Source of the DNA: Elgaria multicarinata webbii
Taxonomy: Eukaryota; Chordata; Lepidosauria; Squamata; Anguidae
Reading direction: 5' to 3'
DNA: 64,000 nt
Assembly: GCF_023053635.1 (NCBI RefSeq)
Contig: NC_086178.1
Coordinates: forward strand, 48,072,726-48,136,725
Shown: positions 22,374 to 33,519 of the stretch, piece after piece
Position numbering within the stretch: position 1 is the first letter of the stretch
Layout: the number at the start of each line of letters is the position of its first letter
Program-made: the position numbers and the translations under genes
Notes under the pieces: generated by a model
What the model was told of the DNA's origin: nothing
The model's input: only the letters and a program-made list of their open reading frames with translations
The model's database searches: none

Positions 22374-22933
22374 TGCTGCTTGGACACCACCACCCTTATC
22401 TGCTGTTTGGGGCACCATCACCAGAGAGAGGTGAATGATAGACAGGGGACCATCCACATGAGGATGGGACTGACTGGTGCTGGCATTGCCTCACACCATC
22501 CCTATAGCTGCAACGTTTATGAACAGTTGTGGGACCCAACCCATCCTCTCATTCAATGCAATGGGTTGAATCCAGATGTCATCATGATACAGCAGACCCC
22601 TTAAAATCAATGGAATTTCAGTTAGTTATGACTAGCTTAAGTTGCATTGATTTCAGTGGGTTTACGCCAAGTATGACTACATCTAGATCCAAACCAAACT
22701 TTACTTTTTCATTTATTTATCATTTTATTTCATTTCTACGCTGCTTTCCCAGAAAACGTGCCTAAAGTGTCTCACACAATACAAGAGCAACACACACACA
22801 AAAGTATAATAGTACTTTTGCAATAGTACACCATTACAATATAAAACAATCCAAAGAATTAATTTCACTAATCATAACATTTTAAATGAACTAAATCACA
22901 TTTATTTCTTTGTTTTTTTGGGAATGGATCCAG

Positions 22934-23400
22934 ATTTATTTATTTATTTATTTATTTATTACATTCCTATACCGCCCAATAGCCGGAGCTCTCTCGGCGG
23001 TTCACAAAAATTAAAACATTCAAAGTATAAAACAACAGTATAAAACCATAATATAAAATACAATATAAAAGCTCAACCAGATAAAAACAGCAGCAATGCA
23101 AAATTACAAATTTAAAACCATGTTATTTAAAATTTATAGATTGTTAAAAGGGTCTTCACCTGGCGTCTAAAAGCATATAATGTAGGTGCCAAGCGAACCT
23201 CCTTAGGGAGCTCATTCCACAGCTGGGGTGCCACAGCAGAGGAGGCCCTCCTCCTGGTAGCCACTTGCCTCACTTCCTTTGGCAGGGGCTCACGGAGAAG
23301 GACCCCTGAAGATGACCTTAGGGTCCGGGCAGGTACATATGGGAGGAGGCGTTCCTTCAGATAACCTGGCCCCAAGCCATTTAGGTTTGTGTACAGTTGG
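22934..23400 (-). mobile_element. 5'-truncated LINE tail (L2/jockey group)
   Basis: The plus strand shows ATTTATTTATTTATTTATT and then ACATTCCTATACCGCCCAAT; the minus frame 23127-23280 encodes VATRRRASSAVAPQLWNELP and VRLAPTLYAFRRQVKTLL. A copy of the main AATA-tailed family. Confidence 0.75.
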
Positions 23401-24684
23401 GCTGGCTGAAACTGACTTCCATCCTCTCTGTGGCAGCCCCTCCAGCCCCCAGCCCCACCCCAATGATACATGGAGCATTGGGGGCCCTGCTGAATCGGGT
23501 GGGCTGTGGGGAAAATCAGGCAAAGGCAGCTTCTGTGAGTGGAGTGAAGCCCACAAAAGGTGCCTCTGCTTGGCTTGGGGTATCCCCCTTTCCTTCGAAC
23601 CACAGCTCACCCCATCCAGCAGGGCCTCCCCATCCCCTCTGCGTTACAAGCTAAAATATGCTGGTATTTTTTGCTCTGGCCCTTTTGCCTTTTGCCCTGC
23701 GCACCACTGGAATGTGGCTCTTGTCCTCCATAGCTTCTCTGAAAGAGAATTTAGCCTTCGGGCTGAAAGAGGTTCAACACCCTCTTTTAGAGACTTGAGC
23801 AGCTTCCCATCAGGAAGGAACAAGCCCAGTTACCTCAGAGCTGTTCTAGGCCACTTTATGTTCCAGATAAGAACAATGCAATGACCTCTCACTGTAAAGG
23901 CCAGCACAGCACAATGTGTGTCAGGTTGCGTGGAGACGAGGGGAATGAGGCAGGTAAAAACAACAATGAAATTAATGGTGTGGAAACAGGTTTTTTTTTG
24001 CTCCACTGGGTATTGCATGTGACTGAAAAACAGCCACGGGGGAATTTTTGACTGCGGAGAGGACGTTCATTCCAACAGAACAGCAACAGTTGTCTCATGA
24101 GGTAGTAGAAATTCTGGGCAGGATCCAGGGCTTCCCAAGTGCTGGCAGGATCCACCGTTAATGCAACAGGGATTTAGCACTTTGGACAGGAACTGGAAAT
24201 GTGTAGAGCATAAAAATGTGCGCCCTCCCTCCAGAGCTCCTTCTGCTCAAGGCCATTTCACATGTTACATCATGGGTCTCCAACCTCTTTGGACCTGTGG
24301 GCACATTTGGGAATTTGAAAAACTGCTGTGGACACCAGCACAAAATGCCTAATCAAGACATGGGGCGGGGGGAGGGTCTAAGCCCAATCACAATAAACAA
24401 TTCCTTAGAATCCATAGTTTTCAGCATCAGCAGAAAGCTACTTCACCGGAAAATGTGTTGATCTTTTTTAAAAGATGGAGAGGTAGGGCGCCTCGTTGAG
24501 TGCCAAGAAAGGTGTCCAGGGGCTCTTTGGTGCCTCTAGGCTCCACATCACCTATCCCTGGGGTAGATAGTGCTGGACTAGATGGACTAATGTTTTTGTA
24601 TATGTGGTATTAGATCACAGGACACATTTCTAATTTCTGCCCAAACAATCCATAATCATTACCTTTATTTGACAGAAATATTTG

Positions 24685-24851
24685 CAGTGCAGGCTGGTGG
24701 CTCTGATGGCAGTGGTGTGGTGAATCTGCTCTGGGTTTCAATCAGAACTCTGAAGAAGCTATCCAAGGTGCAAAGCAGTTGTGACTGGTTCTGACTGAAT
24801 CTTGGAGTGGATTCACCATGCGACTGACATTGGAGCCCATAGCCTCCCCTG
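24685..24851. mobile_element. hAT-type foldback MITE, copy b
   Basis: Begins CAGTGCAGGCTGGTGGCTCT and ends TAGCCTCCCCTG. The flanking 8 bases AATATTTG and AATCCTTG agree at 6 of 8 positions, an eroded hAT-size target duplication. Confidence 0.65.
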
Positions 24852-24924
24852 AATCCTTGCTGAATCACATTTTTGAACATCTGTCATTGGTATATCATTT
24901 ATTTCCTATGTTCATCTTTGTCCA

Positions 24925-25190
24925 TGTTCAGAAGACACTTTAAGCTATGGCTTTAACCATGGTGACTAAGGCAAAAATTTATTTATTTATTTATTTATTT
25001 ATTTATTACATTTTTATACCGCCCAATAGCCGAAGCTCTCTGGACAGTTCACAAAAATTAAAACCACAATAAAACAACCAACAGCTAAAGCCATGGTTTA
25101 AGGTGTCTTCTGAACATGGCCCAGCTTTCTGGTTTAACCACCATGGTTAAAGCTGTGGTTTAAGGTGTTTTCTGAATGGGGCCTTCCTGG
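24925..25190. mobile_element. Palindromic MITE interrupted by a LINE tail
   Basis: Arms with AGAAGACACTTTAAGCTATG and AAGCCATGGTTTAAGGTGTC pair; between them (24975-25080) lies a minus-strand LINE 3' end with ATTTATTTATTTATT and ACCGCCCAATAGCCGAAGCT. A further copy of the arm, GTTAAAGCTGTGGTTTAAGG, follows. The LINE landed in an older MITE. Confidence 0.6.
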
Positions 25191-25556
25191 CTTTGTAATG
25201 CACAAAGATGAGATGCAGGGCTTGATTACAGTAGGCTTTTATTGCATGCTCGTGATTGATCATTCACAGAACTTTGTGGGTCCTTTACACAATGTCATCA
25301 ACCTCTAGGATGTCTCCCGTAGTTTTTGACCTTTATCCTACTTTCAAAAAAAAATCAGGGAAAACCCGCTAAAAATACTTCAAAGTGCAATTCTTTCCAT
25401 TGAAATTCTGGAGTTGTGCTATAACCACAGCTCCAGTTAGTGGCTGTAAAAAGTAAACACATAGAAAGGTATTCCCCGATCTTATTCCTGCAAAGAATTC
25501 AGAAGCAGTAAGGATGCAGGATTTCACCATCGTGTGGTGAAACTCATATGACTGTG

Positions 25557-25785
25557 GCTGCTTCCAGACAGAGGACTCCTGGCACCATCAGTTAATAGGC
25601 ACTGTACAGCCATTCCATCTTTTTCTCCTTAATGGATTTCCTGTGGTAAGAAAAAAGATGGAAGAAGCAGTGGGAGAACGTGGGGGAAGGCTATGAGTGG
25701 AAGACAACAATGTCTGGACCCCTGGCAATATTTCACAACGGAGGCCGGGTGATGACACCATAACAAGCTTATCTGGAAGCATTCC
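25557..25785. mobile_element. TIR element, GCTTCCAGACAGAGG family, about 229 bp
   Basis: Left end GCTTCCAGACAGAGG; right end TATCTGGAAGCATTCC. Interior has CTTAATGGATTTCCTGTGGT and AAGAAAAAAGATGGAAGAAG. A second copy with an insertion is at 41644-42518, and a partial one is at 51062-51185. Superfamily unknown. Confidence 0.55.
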
Positions 25786-26050
25786 ATGTCAGAATTCCAT
25801 TCCTAGAGCCTTTCAAGGAAGAAGGTGAGAAAGTATAAGCTGATTGTGTACAGCATCCCGGGTTGTGTCTATACAACTCTGTGTAGTTGTATACTATGCT
25901 GTAGTATAGTAGTGTAGTGATGACACCATAACAAGCTCATCTGGAAGCATTCTATGTCAGAATTCCATTCCTAGAGCCTTTTAAGGAAGAAGGTGAAGAA
26001 GTATAAGACGATTGTGTATAGCATCCCAGGTTGTGTCTATACGACTCTGT
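25751..26050 (+). repeat. Tandem duplication, period 168 bp
   Basis: 25751-25882 and 25919-26050 are near copies (GATGACACCATAACAAGC through CTCTGT). The first unit includes the right end of the preceding TIR element, so the duplication came after that insertion. The 36-bp spacer is rich in TAGTATA. Confidence 0.85.
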
Positions 26051-27289
26051 TTTGCCTCCTGATTCCCCACCCCCAAACCCTGCAGCATCACTATGGTGAA
26101 GCAGAATCAAAAGAGTTACATGGCAGGAGTGAGCGCAGGCTGTCTTGTCTGGGGAAAAAACAATGCCATTGTCAGGAATGGGGAGCAATTATTGAAGAAA
26201 CAACAGTGGTGACATCAGAGCAATGGGCAAAGTTGCGGCAAATCAACACTTAGAAAAAGCACAGTTTCGTGGGGAAGAGTCCAATGTGGCTGCGAGTTGG
26301 CAGCTGCATGGTATAAATGATGGGATGCAACTGCGCAGCCACAGTGGGATATTTACACTGTATAGACAAGCTCCCAGACTCTTCCTCTGGTTTCTTTCCA
26401 TTCACTCTTGGGTAAACGCAAGAGTGATTCCAAAGAGGTCATTGGGGCTAATGTTCTAGCAGCATGAATATTAACGAAAGTAGCATGGAACTCTCTTTTT
26501 ATTCCCACATCACGAGGACTTTGATCCCGATTCCGGAGATGTATAGCTAATGAAGTCTGAATGTGTGTGTAAGCATGCACTGTGACAGTTCCCTTCAGCC
26601 TGTGCTCTCCCAGCTTGGAAGGAAGGAAGAAGGAAGGAAGGAAGGAAGGAAGTCACTAACTAAGTTAAAGGGATGGCCCTGGGTACCTGCAAATGGACAC
26701 TGCTGACGATGTCCTCCCTGTGCTCCGACAATGAAGTCTTTGTCCTGCCTTTGCTGATTGAGCTACTGCCTGCTGGCTCAGTGCTTTTCCCCCAATCATG
26801 GAGCATCTAGCAAGCTTACTGGGTTGGAGGGAGGAGGGGGGCAGAGAGTTGAAACACGACAAATGAAATAAGGCACCACAAAAGGGGAGAAGGAGGCTGC
26901 TGAGATTGTGCTTCCATCAGCAAAGGCGACATTTGCAAATGGGCATAAACAGGAGTCAGATGAACGGAGATCAACGTCAATAACTCTCAGAGGCGTTGGA
27001 GATAAAGACAGCAGACCAGCAAGGCAGGGGCCACGGTTTGTATCACGTTCGTTGCTTCTGCAGCCTCCGTCAGTTTCTAGATGTCTCTTCCTTTATTAGT
27101 GGATACCTGCCATGCTGTTTGGGCACTTCTAGGTGGGCCCACACCCCATTCTCAGTGCTTTTTATACTGAGGGCCAAAACAGACATAAAAAGATGTAGAT
27201 TTAAAGTAATGTCTGTTTTCGCCCCCGAGAAGGTAGAGAGAGGAGACTGCAGGGTGGGATGGGCACTGGGTTGGGTGGGCACGGGTCCT

Positions 27290-27560
27290 ATTCCTCCCAC
27301 CAGGGGGTAGGCATGGTCAGGCACCTGCAGTGGGCCCACACCCCAGCTGGAGCCCACTGAAAAGCACCCCCTGCAATTGCTCCTCATCTTTACTGTTGCA
27401 ATCTGCTTATTTACCTGCGTCTCGTGTTGGCCCAGAAAATGGTGGTAGTGAGAAGGAGCAGCAGCAGATGCCACTGCCTGTTTGCTCGCTGGCTCTCTGC
27501 CTGTCAAGCAAGCAAGTGGTAGCAATGGGGGGTGGGGTGGAGGAGGAGGGGGAACAGCAA
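27290..27560 (+). repeat. Dispersed repeat, copy 2, upstream of NEU4
   Basis: Shares GATGCCACTGCCTGTT-like and CTGGCTCTCTGCCTGTC words with 32330-32560, in the same orientation, so NEU4 lies between two direct copies about 5 kb apart. Confidence 0.6.
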
Positions 27561-28463
27561 CTGGTGACAATGTGAGAAGCTGGTGAGGAGGCAGACTTGC
27601 AGCGGGAGCAGGTGGCAGGGCACTCTGGAGCAGCCGCCCACCACTCCATTACACCCCCTCGCGTTCTCTTACTTCAGCTGTGGCTGGGCCCTGTGAGAGT
27701 TCATCCAAATTCTCATGAAAGCTGTCTGAACTCTCAGCCAATCCACCATTTGGGGAGCGTGCATGGGCATTGGCATGTTTCATTGCTGAGTGGTGTTTTT
27801 TTTTTTTACACAAACATATTGATGTGCAGGAGTGCATTTTTGACACAGTACCTATCCCCCCTGCATTGCTGTGTGTCTGTGCTGGTGTGCATCCCAGAGG
27901 AGGTATTAAAAAAAATATCCATGCCCTGTACCCATCTGTCCAGTCTCACCCACTTCTGCCAATGCACATTCGGAACTGCCTTCACGGGGCACACGTTCTC
28001 CCGCAACGGCTCTCCTTTACTTGCTGGAAACTTCCTCTGCTTGTACCCCATGAGTGACGACTGTGGAAGCAGGAAACCTCGTGATCACCCTCCTCCCTTT
28101 CAAAAGGGCTGTAGGTGTAGATGAACCCTTGGTTGGCCCCTTCTCTGACCAGATACAAAAGAGGGCAGGGCTCCTGCAGTTTTATCTGTTGTGATTTAAA
28201 CTGTTGGGATATCACCAGGTGTTGCATGCATAAGACTGACACCTGCTGAAATTCCCCTTTCAATATAACTATTAAACATACAGGAGCCCTGTCCAGTTTT
28301 CCATATGATCACCCTACACTTTTAGCTGCATTGAACCCAGTGGGATTTATTGCTGAGTAGGTTATATAGGATTGCACTGCAAACCAGTTTTAGTCTGCAA
28401 TGTAGCTAACTCCCCAATTCTCCAGGTGGTATTTTAGGGCTTTCCTACCGCACTGTGCTTGCC

Positions 28464-28664
28464 ATGGGCTCACGCCATTTCCCTGCCCGGACTGTGCTGT
28501 TTGAAAGGGAGACGAGCGGAGTGACGTACCGGGTGCCAGCCCTACTCCACATCCCCTGTGTCGCCAAGCTGTTGGCTTTTGCAGAGGAACGGCTGAGCAT
28601 TGATGATGCCCATGCCAACCTTCTGGTGCTGAGAAGGGGCACCTTCTACAAGAACTTTGTGGAG
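28464..28664 (+). CDS. NEU4: NEU4 coding exon 1: sialidase N-terminus
   Basis: Starts at an ATG in strong context (GCCATGG) and runs 67 codons to TTTGTGGAG/GTAAGC, phase 0. It encodes RTVLFERETSGVTYRVPALL; Tyr22-Arg23-Val-Pro25 is the family's FRIP/YRVP motif, Arg23 being the first of the arginine triad that binds the sialic acid carboxylate. SIDDAHA has the Asp pair 47/48 used as acid/base catalyst in the family. Residue numbering agrees with human NEU4. A pyrimidine-AG just upstream (CTCCAG at about 28425 or TTTTAG at 28437) suggests a separate 5' untranslated exon. Confidence 0.93.
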
Positions 28665-29610
28665 GTAAGCTGGGTCTGCTGAAACTCCAGCATAGGGCTG
28701 AACATTAGAGGCAAGAGGGTGGGGGATATTCTCTCTTGAGGTTTATCGGTCTGTGGACCACTTCCTTTCTTGTGCACCTCTCCTTTGTTGGAGACAATAT
28801 AACTGTTTTGGTACTTTTATGCTTCACCTTGTACAACACCTGTATAGCCTGCCTCTGAAATTGCCAAGAGTAGTCCAGACCAGATGGAATGATAGAGAAC
28901 AGTCTTCCCACTCGCCATATTTAGATCCTGCAACCGCCTTATCTTGGGGACCCAGAAATCAGGTTCATAATACTTTATATGGTATGCAACAGAAGAGATT
29001 ACACTAACTCTGCAATATTAGACTTGGAAAAAGTGGAGGAAAGGACAACTAAAATGATCATGGGGCTGGAACAACTCCCCTAGGAGGAAAGGTTACAATG
29101 TCTGGGACTAGCCTAGTTGAGAAAAAAAGATGTGTAACGGGAGACATGAGAGAGGTGCACAAAATTATGCATGGTGTGGAGAATGAGGATAGGGAGACAT
29201 TTCTCTCCCTCTCCCATAATACTAGAACCTGGGGTCATCCCATGAAGCTGATTGGTGGGAGATTCAGGAAAGATAAAAGGAAGTAATTTTTACTCATACC
29301 TCTGAGTTTCCCACAGGCAGCTGGTTGGTTGCTGTGTGAACACAATGCTGGACTAGATGGACCCTTGGTCTGATCTAGCATGGCACCCTTGAGATGTGTT
29401 AGACAAAATCCAACCAGGCCGGCAGTTGAATCCTATTCCAACAGGACAGCATCCTCCATCACACCTGAGAACAGCTAGCTTAGGAGATTCAGGGGAGCAG
29501 TGAGAAGCTACTGCCATGGCCTCCACCCACCCATTCTAAACGAACAACTGAGAAAGAAAGGAAGCATATAACTGAGGTTCTTAAGCTCTCTTGGTGTCTT
29601 TCTTTGCCAG
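28665..29610 (+). mobile_element. NEU4 intron 1 with a CR1-type LINE remnant (about 29020-29400)
   Basis: From 29020 the plus strand reads as a decayed CR1 ORF2 end (LEKVEERTTKMIMGLEQLP) and then the 3' region with ATGCTGGACTAGATGG and TTGGTCTGATCTAGCATGGC. The remaining 28670-29010 and 29410-29600 show nothing recognised. Confidence 0.65.
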
Positions 29611-29866
29611 TGGGAAGATATGCGGGCCCTTGAGACTGCAACTCTGGCGCACCATCGGTCCATGAACCCTTGCCCCATCTACGATGAGTTGACTGGCATG
29701 GTTTTCCTATTTTTCATTGCTGTGCTGGGCAGGACCCCTGAAGCCTTTCAGATCATCACAGGCCAAAACGCTGCCCGCCTCTGCTATGTCACTAGTTCTG
29801 ACCAGGGCATCAGCTGGAGCCACGTGACAGACCTCACACAGGAAGTTATTGGCATGTCCATCAAAG
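29611..29866 (+). CDS. NEU4: NEU4 coding exon 2
   Basis: Between TCTTTGCCAG and AAAG/GTACAG, phase 0 in, phase 1 out, 256 bp. Encodes WEDMRALETATLAHHRSMNP, then GMVFLFFIAVLG and TGQNAARLCYVTSSDQGISW; SSDQGISW (residues 129-136) is a perfect Asp box (S-x-D-x-G-x-T/S-W), the beta-propeller turn of sialidases. It aligns with human NEU4 without gaps. Confidence 0.95.
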
Positions 29867-29957
29867 GTACAGAGAAAATATAGGGGTGGAGTGGGGAAAA
29901 GCTATTTGTAGCATCATCCTGAGGGGCAGCTGTGTTCATCTGTTGCAACAAAAACAA

Positions 29958-30313
29958 CAAAGAGCATCATCACACAGGGGGAAATCTTGTTTGCTTACCG
30001 TCGCTTCCCTGCCCATGTGTTTGTCCCTCATTACTCCCTCTTTTGAAAGAGGAAGTAAACAAAGTGTACATGGATCATTCATTGGGCTGTTTTGATCCTG
30101 CTGCTTCTCCTGCACACAGCAGGAGATAGCGACAACTTCTGTCATTAAAAACAAGTCAGACTTACTGGGGTGCTTTTGTTTGTGTGTGGCATGAAGTAGG
30201 CTAGAAGGGATGGGAGGCACATGGGAGGCAGACGACATCGTGAGAGGGACCCAAGAAAATCTGTGAGTGCCCAGTAACGAGTGTGCAATAAAACACTCGT
30301 CTGATGGAGCTCA
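29958..30313. mobile_element. TIR element of the GxGCTCCATCACACC family in NEU4 intron 2
   Basis: Left end GAGCATCATCACACAGG and right end CTGATGGAGCTC; interior CTCGTTACTGGGCACTC-type sequence is the inverse of 10571-10690. Length about 356 bp. Target duplication not clear. Confidence 0.5.
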
Positions 30314-30533
30314 GAGCCTCTTGTGGCACCTTATACTCTAGCAAATGTATTTCCTCATTTAGCCTTGAATTGAGATGAGGGCTTCCTGCAGGGTCAATTA
30401 ACACAGCAAAGCTAGGTTGAAGGTGTTTTCACCACTGTGCTCATTCACATTACATACATTTAACTAAATTGTCATTTTGCATTTCATTGCTGTTTGAACC
30501 CACTGTTTACAACTTTTCTCTCTATGTATATAC

Positions 30534-30590
30534 CAGTGGAATGTGCCCCCTGAGAGCTTCTCAGCTCTCAGGGGGCACATTCCATTGGTG
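30534..30590. repeat. Near-perfect 57-bp hairpin
   Basis: AATGTGCCCCCTGAGAGC pairs with GCTCTCAGGGGGCACATT across a loop of about 6 bases. It is in NEU4 intron 2. Probably the core of a small foldback element. Confidence 0.8.
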
Positions 30591-30894
30591 GGCTAGGCCA
30601 ACCCCCCACCCACCCACCCCACACAAATACCAGCATATTTTAGCTGAAAGCACTTATTGCCAGTAACTCAGCCTTAGGAGAGGCTTTGCATTTCAAGCTT
30701 TCCAAATGGGGAGAAATCACACAAAAACCCTGGAAACACCACCCAACCATCAGTGGTTGGAGAAAGTGGACAGGACCAGGGAAAGGGCGCTTCGCCATCT
30801 GATGAACCATAAAAATGTAATAAATAAAAAAAATGTAATAAATAAATAAATAAATTGTATCCAAGTATGCAAAATACCTGCTAAATGAAGATTA

Positions 30895-31115
30895 CGCTTC
30901 ATATACATCTGCTGAAGTGGACTCACTAGTCCACAAAAGCGTTTTGCCTTAGTAAATCTGTTTATTATTATTATTATTATTTATTTATATAGCACCATCA
31001 ATGTACATGGTGCTGTACAGAGTAAAACAGTAAATAGCAAGACCCTGCCACATAGGCTTACATTCTAATAATGTAATGTTGGTCTTGAAAGTGCCACAAG
31101 ACAGAAGCAGTTCTT
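30895..31115 (+). mobile_element. Old dispersed repeat split by a younger insertion
   Basis: Left half GAAGTGGACTCACTAGTCCA with CCTTAGTAAATCTG and right half TTGGTCTTGAAAGTGCCACA belong to one element. Between them (about 30961-31077) is a TTATT tract and a different repeat with ACCATCAATGTACATGGTGC. The right end lies only 20 bp from the NEU4 exon 3 acceptor region. Confidence 0.6.
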
Positions 31116-31132
31116 TTTTTCTTTTGACACAG

Positions 31133-32208
31133 ATTGGGCTACTTTTGCTCTCGGGCCTGGCCATGGCATTCAGCTCAAGTCCGGCCGCCTGCTCTTGCCT
31201 GCCTACTCTTACTACATCGACTGCAGGGAGTGCTTTGGGAAGCTCTGCAAAACCACCCCGCACGCATTTACCTTCTTCAGCGACGACCATGGGCAGAGCT
31301 GGCACTTTGGCGAGTCCATCCCGAACCTACAGACGGTCGAGTGCCAGATGGTGTCAGTGGATGAGGAGGACGGGAACAACGTGCTCTACTGTAATGCCCG
31401 GAGCCCCCTGGGCTTCCGGGTGCAGGCCCTGAGCACAGATGATGGAGCGGTCTTTCACGCGGGGCAGCTGGTGCAGCGGCTGGTGGAGCCCCCTCATGGT
31501 TGCCATGGCAGCATCATTGGATTCCCAGCCCCACTTTACTATAAGAATTGCAAGGTCCACCACTCCCAGAGGGAAACACGGTCTGTTAAAGGGCTGGGCT
31601 CCCTACAACAGCCTGGAACGGACGACCGACACCAAACTTGTCCTGCTTCACCTGCTGCTACTCTCTGCAGCGCATCCCTCTGCCACCAAAAGCTGCAGGA
31701 AACGTTTGCATCTCCCAGAACTTCTAGTGGCCACCATGGCAATATTCTCAGTCACATCTCCTTAGCTCCAGCAGGAACTGATCAAGAACATCCCAAAGCT
31801 GGAACAATGTCCAAATCAGGCATTTATTTCCAAATTCCAACCTGGGTGCTGTATTCTCACCCGACGAGCTCCAGATCCCGAGTCAACTTGGGGGTTTACC
31901 TCAGCACATTTCCCAGGGATGCCGACAGCTGGTCTGAACCCTGGGTCATCTATGAAGGGCCCAGTGCCTACTCAGACCTGGCCTACATTGAGCTGCCTTA
32001 CTCGGAGTTCTCAATCACTGGGATCCCGGCCATAGCCTTTGCCTGCCTCTATGAGAATGGGGTGAGGTCTCCCTACGAGCAAATCTCCTTCAGCATGTTC
32101 ACGCTGCACGAAGTTCTTCAGAACATTCCTCTGGAAACTTCTTCCCTGGGTGTGAAGCAAATGTCAGTTGGTAGAAAGAAAAGGGGGAAGAGCTGCGTCA
32201 TCTCCTAA
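31133..32208 (+). CDS. NEU4: NEU4 coding exon 3: sialidase-4, rest of the propeller to the stop
   Basis: NEU4 removes terminal sialic acid from glycoproteins and gangliosides. After TTTGACACAG the exon completes D153 and reads WATFALGPGHGIQLKSGRLL, then FFSDDHGQSW (second Asp box, 202-209), VECQM with Glu222, the partner of the catalytic tyrosine, NARSPLG with Arg242 of the arginine triad, STDDGAVF (degenerate third Asp box) and IYEGPSAYSDLA, whose Tyr is the nucleophile candidate. Between GSIIGFPAP and PTWVLYSHP is a roughly 90-residue insert of low conservation, where human NEU4 has its proline-rich loop. Total length is 510 aa against 484-496 in human. The protein ends GRKKRGKSCVIS: a basic run and a CaaX box, unlike human NEU4. 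The stop is TAA at 32206. No break is seen. Confidence 0.95.
32170..32205 (+). other. Polybasic stretch plus CaaX box at the NEU4 C-terminus
   Basis: Codons for G-R-K-K-R-G-K-S-C-V-I-S directly before TAA. Cys-aliphatic-aliphatic-Ser is a farnesyltransferase-type CaaX, and the basic residues upstream resemble the second membrane signal of Ras-like proteins. That it is used is inference. Confidence 0.6.
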
Positions 32209-32329
32209 AGCTCATAACAGAGGCCCAAACTAGCAGTGACACTAAACGGGCCATTAGAAACCATGCCATGGCCTTTTCCCTCACCATTTTGTAGGAGGCG
32301 CAGTGGGGAGGGAACTTCATAGGCAGGGG

Positions 32330-32560
32330 TGGAACCAAGGGTAGGCAGGCTCAGGCACCTCCCGAGGGCCTGCAGCCCAGCAGGGGCCCACTGACAAGAA
32401 CCTCCTGGAGTAGCTTCTCCTCCTCACCATTGCCATCTGCTTGTTCATCTTCTAACTCTGGCCCAGAAATGATGGAAAGGAGGAGCAGGAGATGCCACTG
32501 CCTACTCGGTCCCTGGCTCTCTGCCTGTCTAGCAAGCAACTGGTAGCATGTGATGAGGAA
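32330..32560 (+). repeat. Dispersed repeat, copy 3, downstream of NEU4
   Basis: Same orientation and words as 27290-27560 (for example GATGCCACTGCCT and CCTGGCTCTCTGCCTGTC). It starts about 120 bp after the stop and so may be in the NEU4 3' untranslated region. Confidence 0.6.
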
Positions 32561-32794
32561 GAAGGTGAGGAGCAATAGCAGCTTGTGTTCATGGTAAAAA
32601 TATAGATCCAGGAAGGGAGGGGGCCCTTTGAGAGTGTCTTGCCCAAGGGCCATTGGGAGCTGAAGGTGGGTTAGGAGCCAGCACTGCTCATAGGGACCCT
32701 GCTTGTAGGTGGGGGACATTTAACAGTTAAACTTTAATTTTTCACTCTCCAGGTGCAATTCCAAGGAAAACCACCACCACCACCATCACCACGG

Positions 32795-32875
32795 CTATGA
32801 GCCTTAGAATAAAGCTCCCATTGGCAGCAACGGGAGCTTTCCCCACCCTTCCTTAAGGCTCATAGCCACGCGAAG
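32795..32875. repeat. Hairpin with a candidate NEU4 poly(A) signal
   Basis: GGCTATGAGCCTTAGAAT and ATTCCTTAAGGCTCATAGCC-like arms fold back. AATAAA at 32808-32813 lies on the left arm, about 600 bp after the stop; whether it serves NEU4 is unknown. Confidence 0.4.
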
Positions 32876-33363
32876 GGTGGTGGTGGCATAAAATAGGGAT
32901 GCTGGTCGCTGGGAAATTGGATTAATTTCTGGCTCAACAGAGTTCCACGGTGAGTATGACTTGCTTTGCGTCTGTGAGCCAAGCTGCGGGCTGTTCCCCA
33001 AACTCCAAGAACCTTTTTGTGCATGTTTTTTTTTGGGGGGGGGGGGAGTTATGCAATTTGTGCAAATTTCTAAGCAATTGTCATAAATTACCACAGAACG
33101 TGCACAAATTATGGTCGAATTTGCATAATTTGCCTAAATTTGGCCTTAAGTTGCTCAAATTGTGCAGAAATGTGAGCAAATTGCAGAACCTCCCTCAACC
33201 ACACCCCAAATGCACAAAATGTCTGGAATATACACAAATTGGGCTGACTCACTGCAGATCAAGTCAGGTGCCACAGTGGGAACCAAAATAAAATCCAGGG
33301 GGCCGGGCCTAGGAAAACCCGTCAAATTCCACCCCCTAAATAGATTTCTCTGACATCCCTATT

Positions 33364-33394
33364 CCCTAGTATTAAATGGGGGGGGGGGGGGGGA
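33364..33394 (+). repeat. Poly-G run
   Basis: A run of some 18 G residues after AAATG; likely unstable in replication and sequencing. A shorter run is at 33036-33047. Confidence 0.8.
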
Positions 33395-33519
33395 CACACA
33401 CCCTGACATGGTTTCTAATGACACATTTATTGCCATGACTAATTCAACCCTAAATCCAAATTTTCTGTGCCAGCATAAATATATATGGCATCAATGCCAA
33501 TATCAGCTGGACTTGAAGG

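Larger units (their letters stand above)
20375..28463. other. Intergenic region GAL3ST2-NEU4
   Basis: About 8 kb with no recognised exon. It holds LINE tails at 20680-21300, 22700-22870, 22934-23400 and 24975-25080, MITEs at 22225-22373 and 24685-24851, a TIR element and tandem duplication at 25557-26050, a GAAG run at 26620-26650 and a dispersed repeat at 27290-27560. Open frames of 160-200 codons at 23279-23884, 27070-27570 and 27597-28124 show no family motifs. Confidence 0.6.

Noticed and set aside
23279-23884. 201-codon frame
   Set aside because: Overlaps a LINE tail on the other strand and has no protein family features.
27597-28124. 175-codon frame and its minus-strand neighbour at 27070-27570
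   Set aside because: Partly within a dispersed repeat; the two frames are unrelated to any known family and have no conserved segment.
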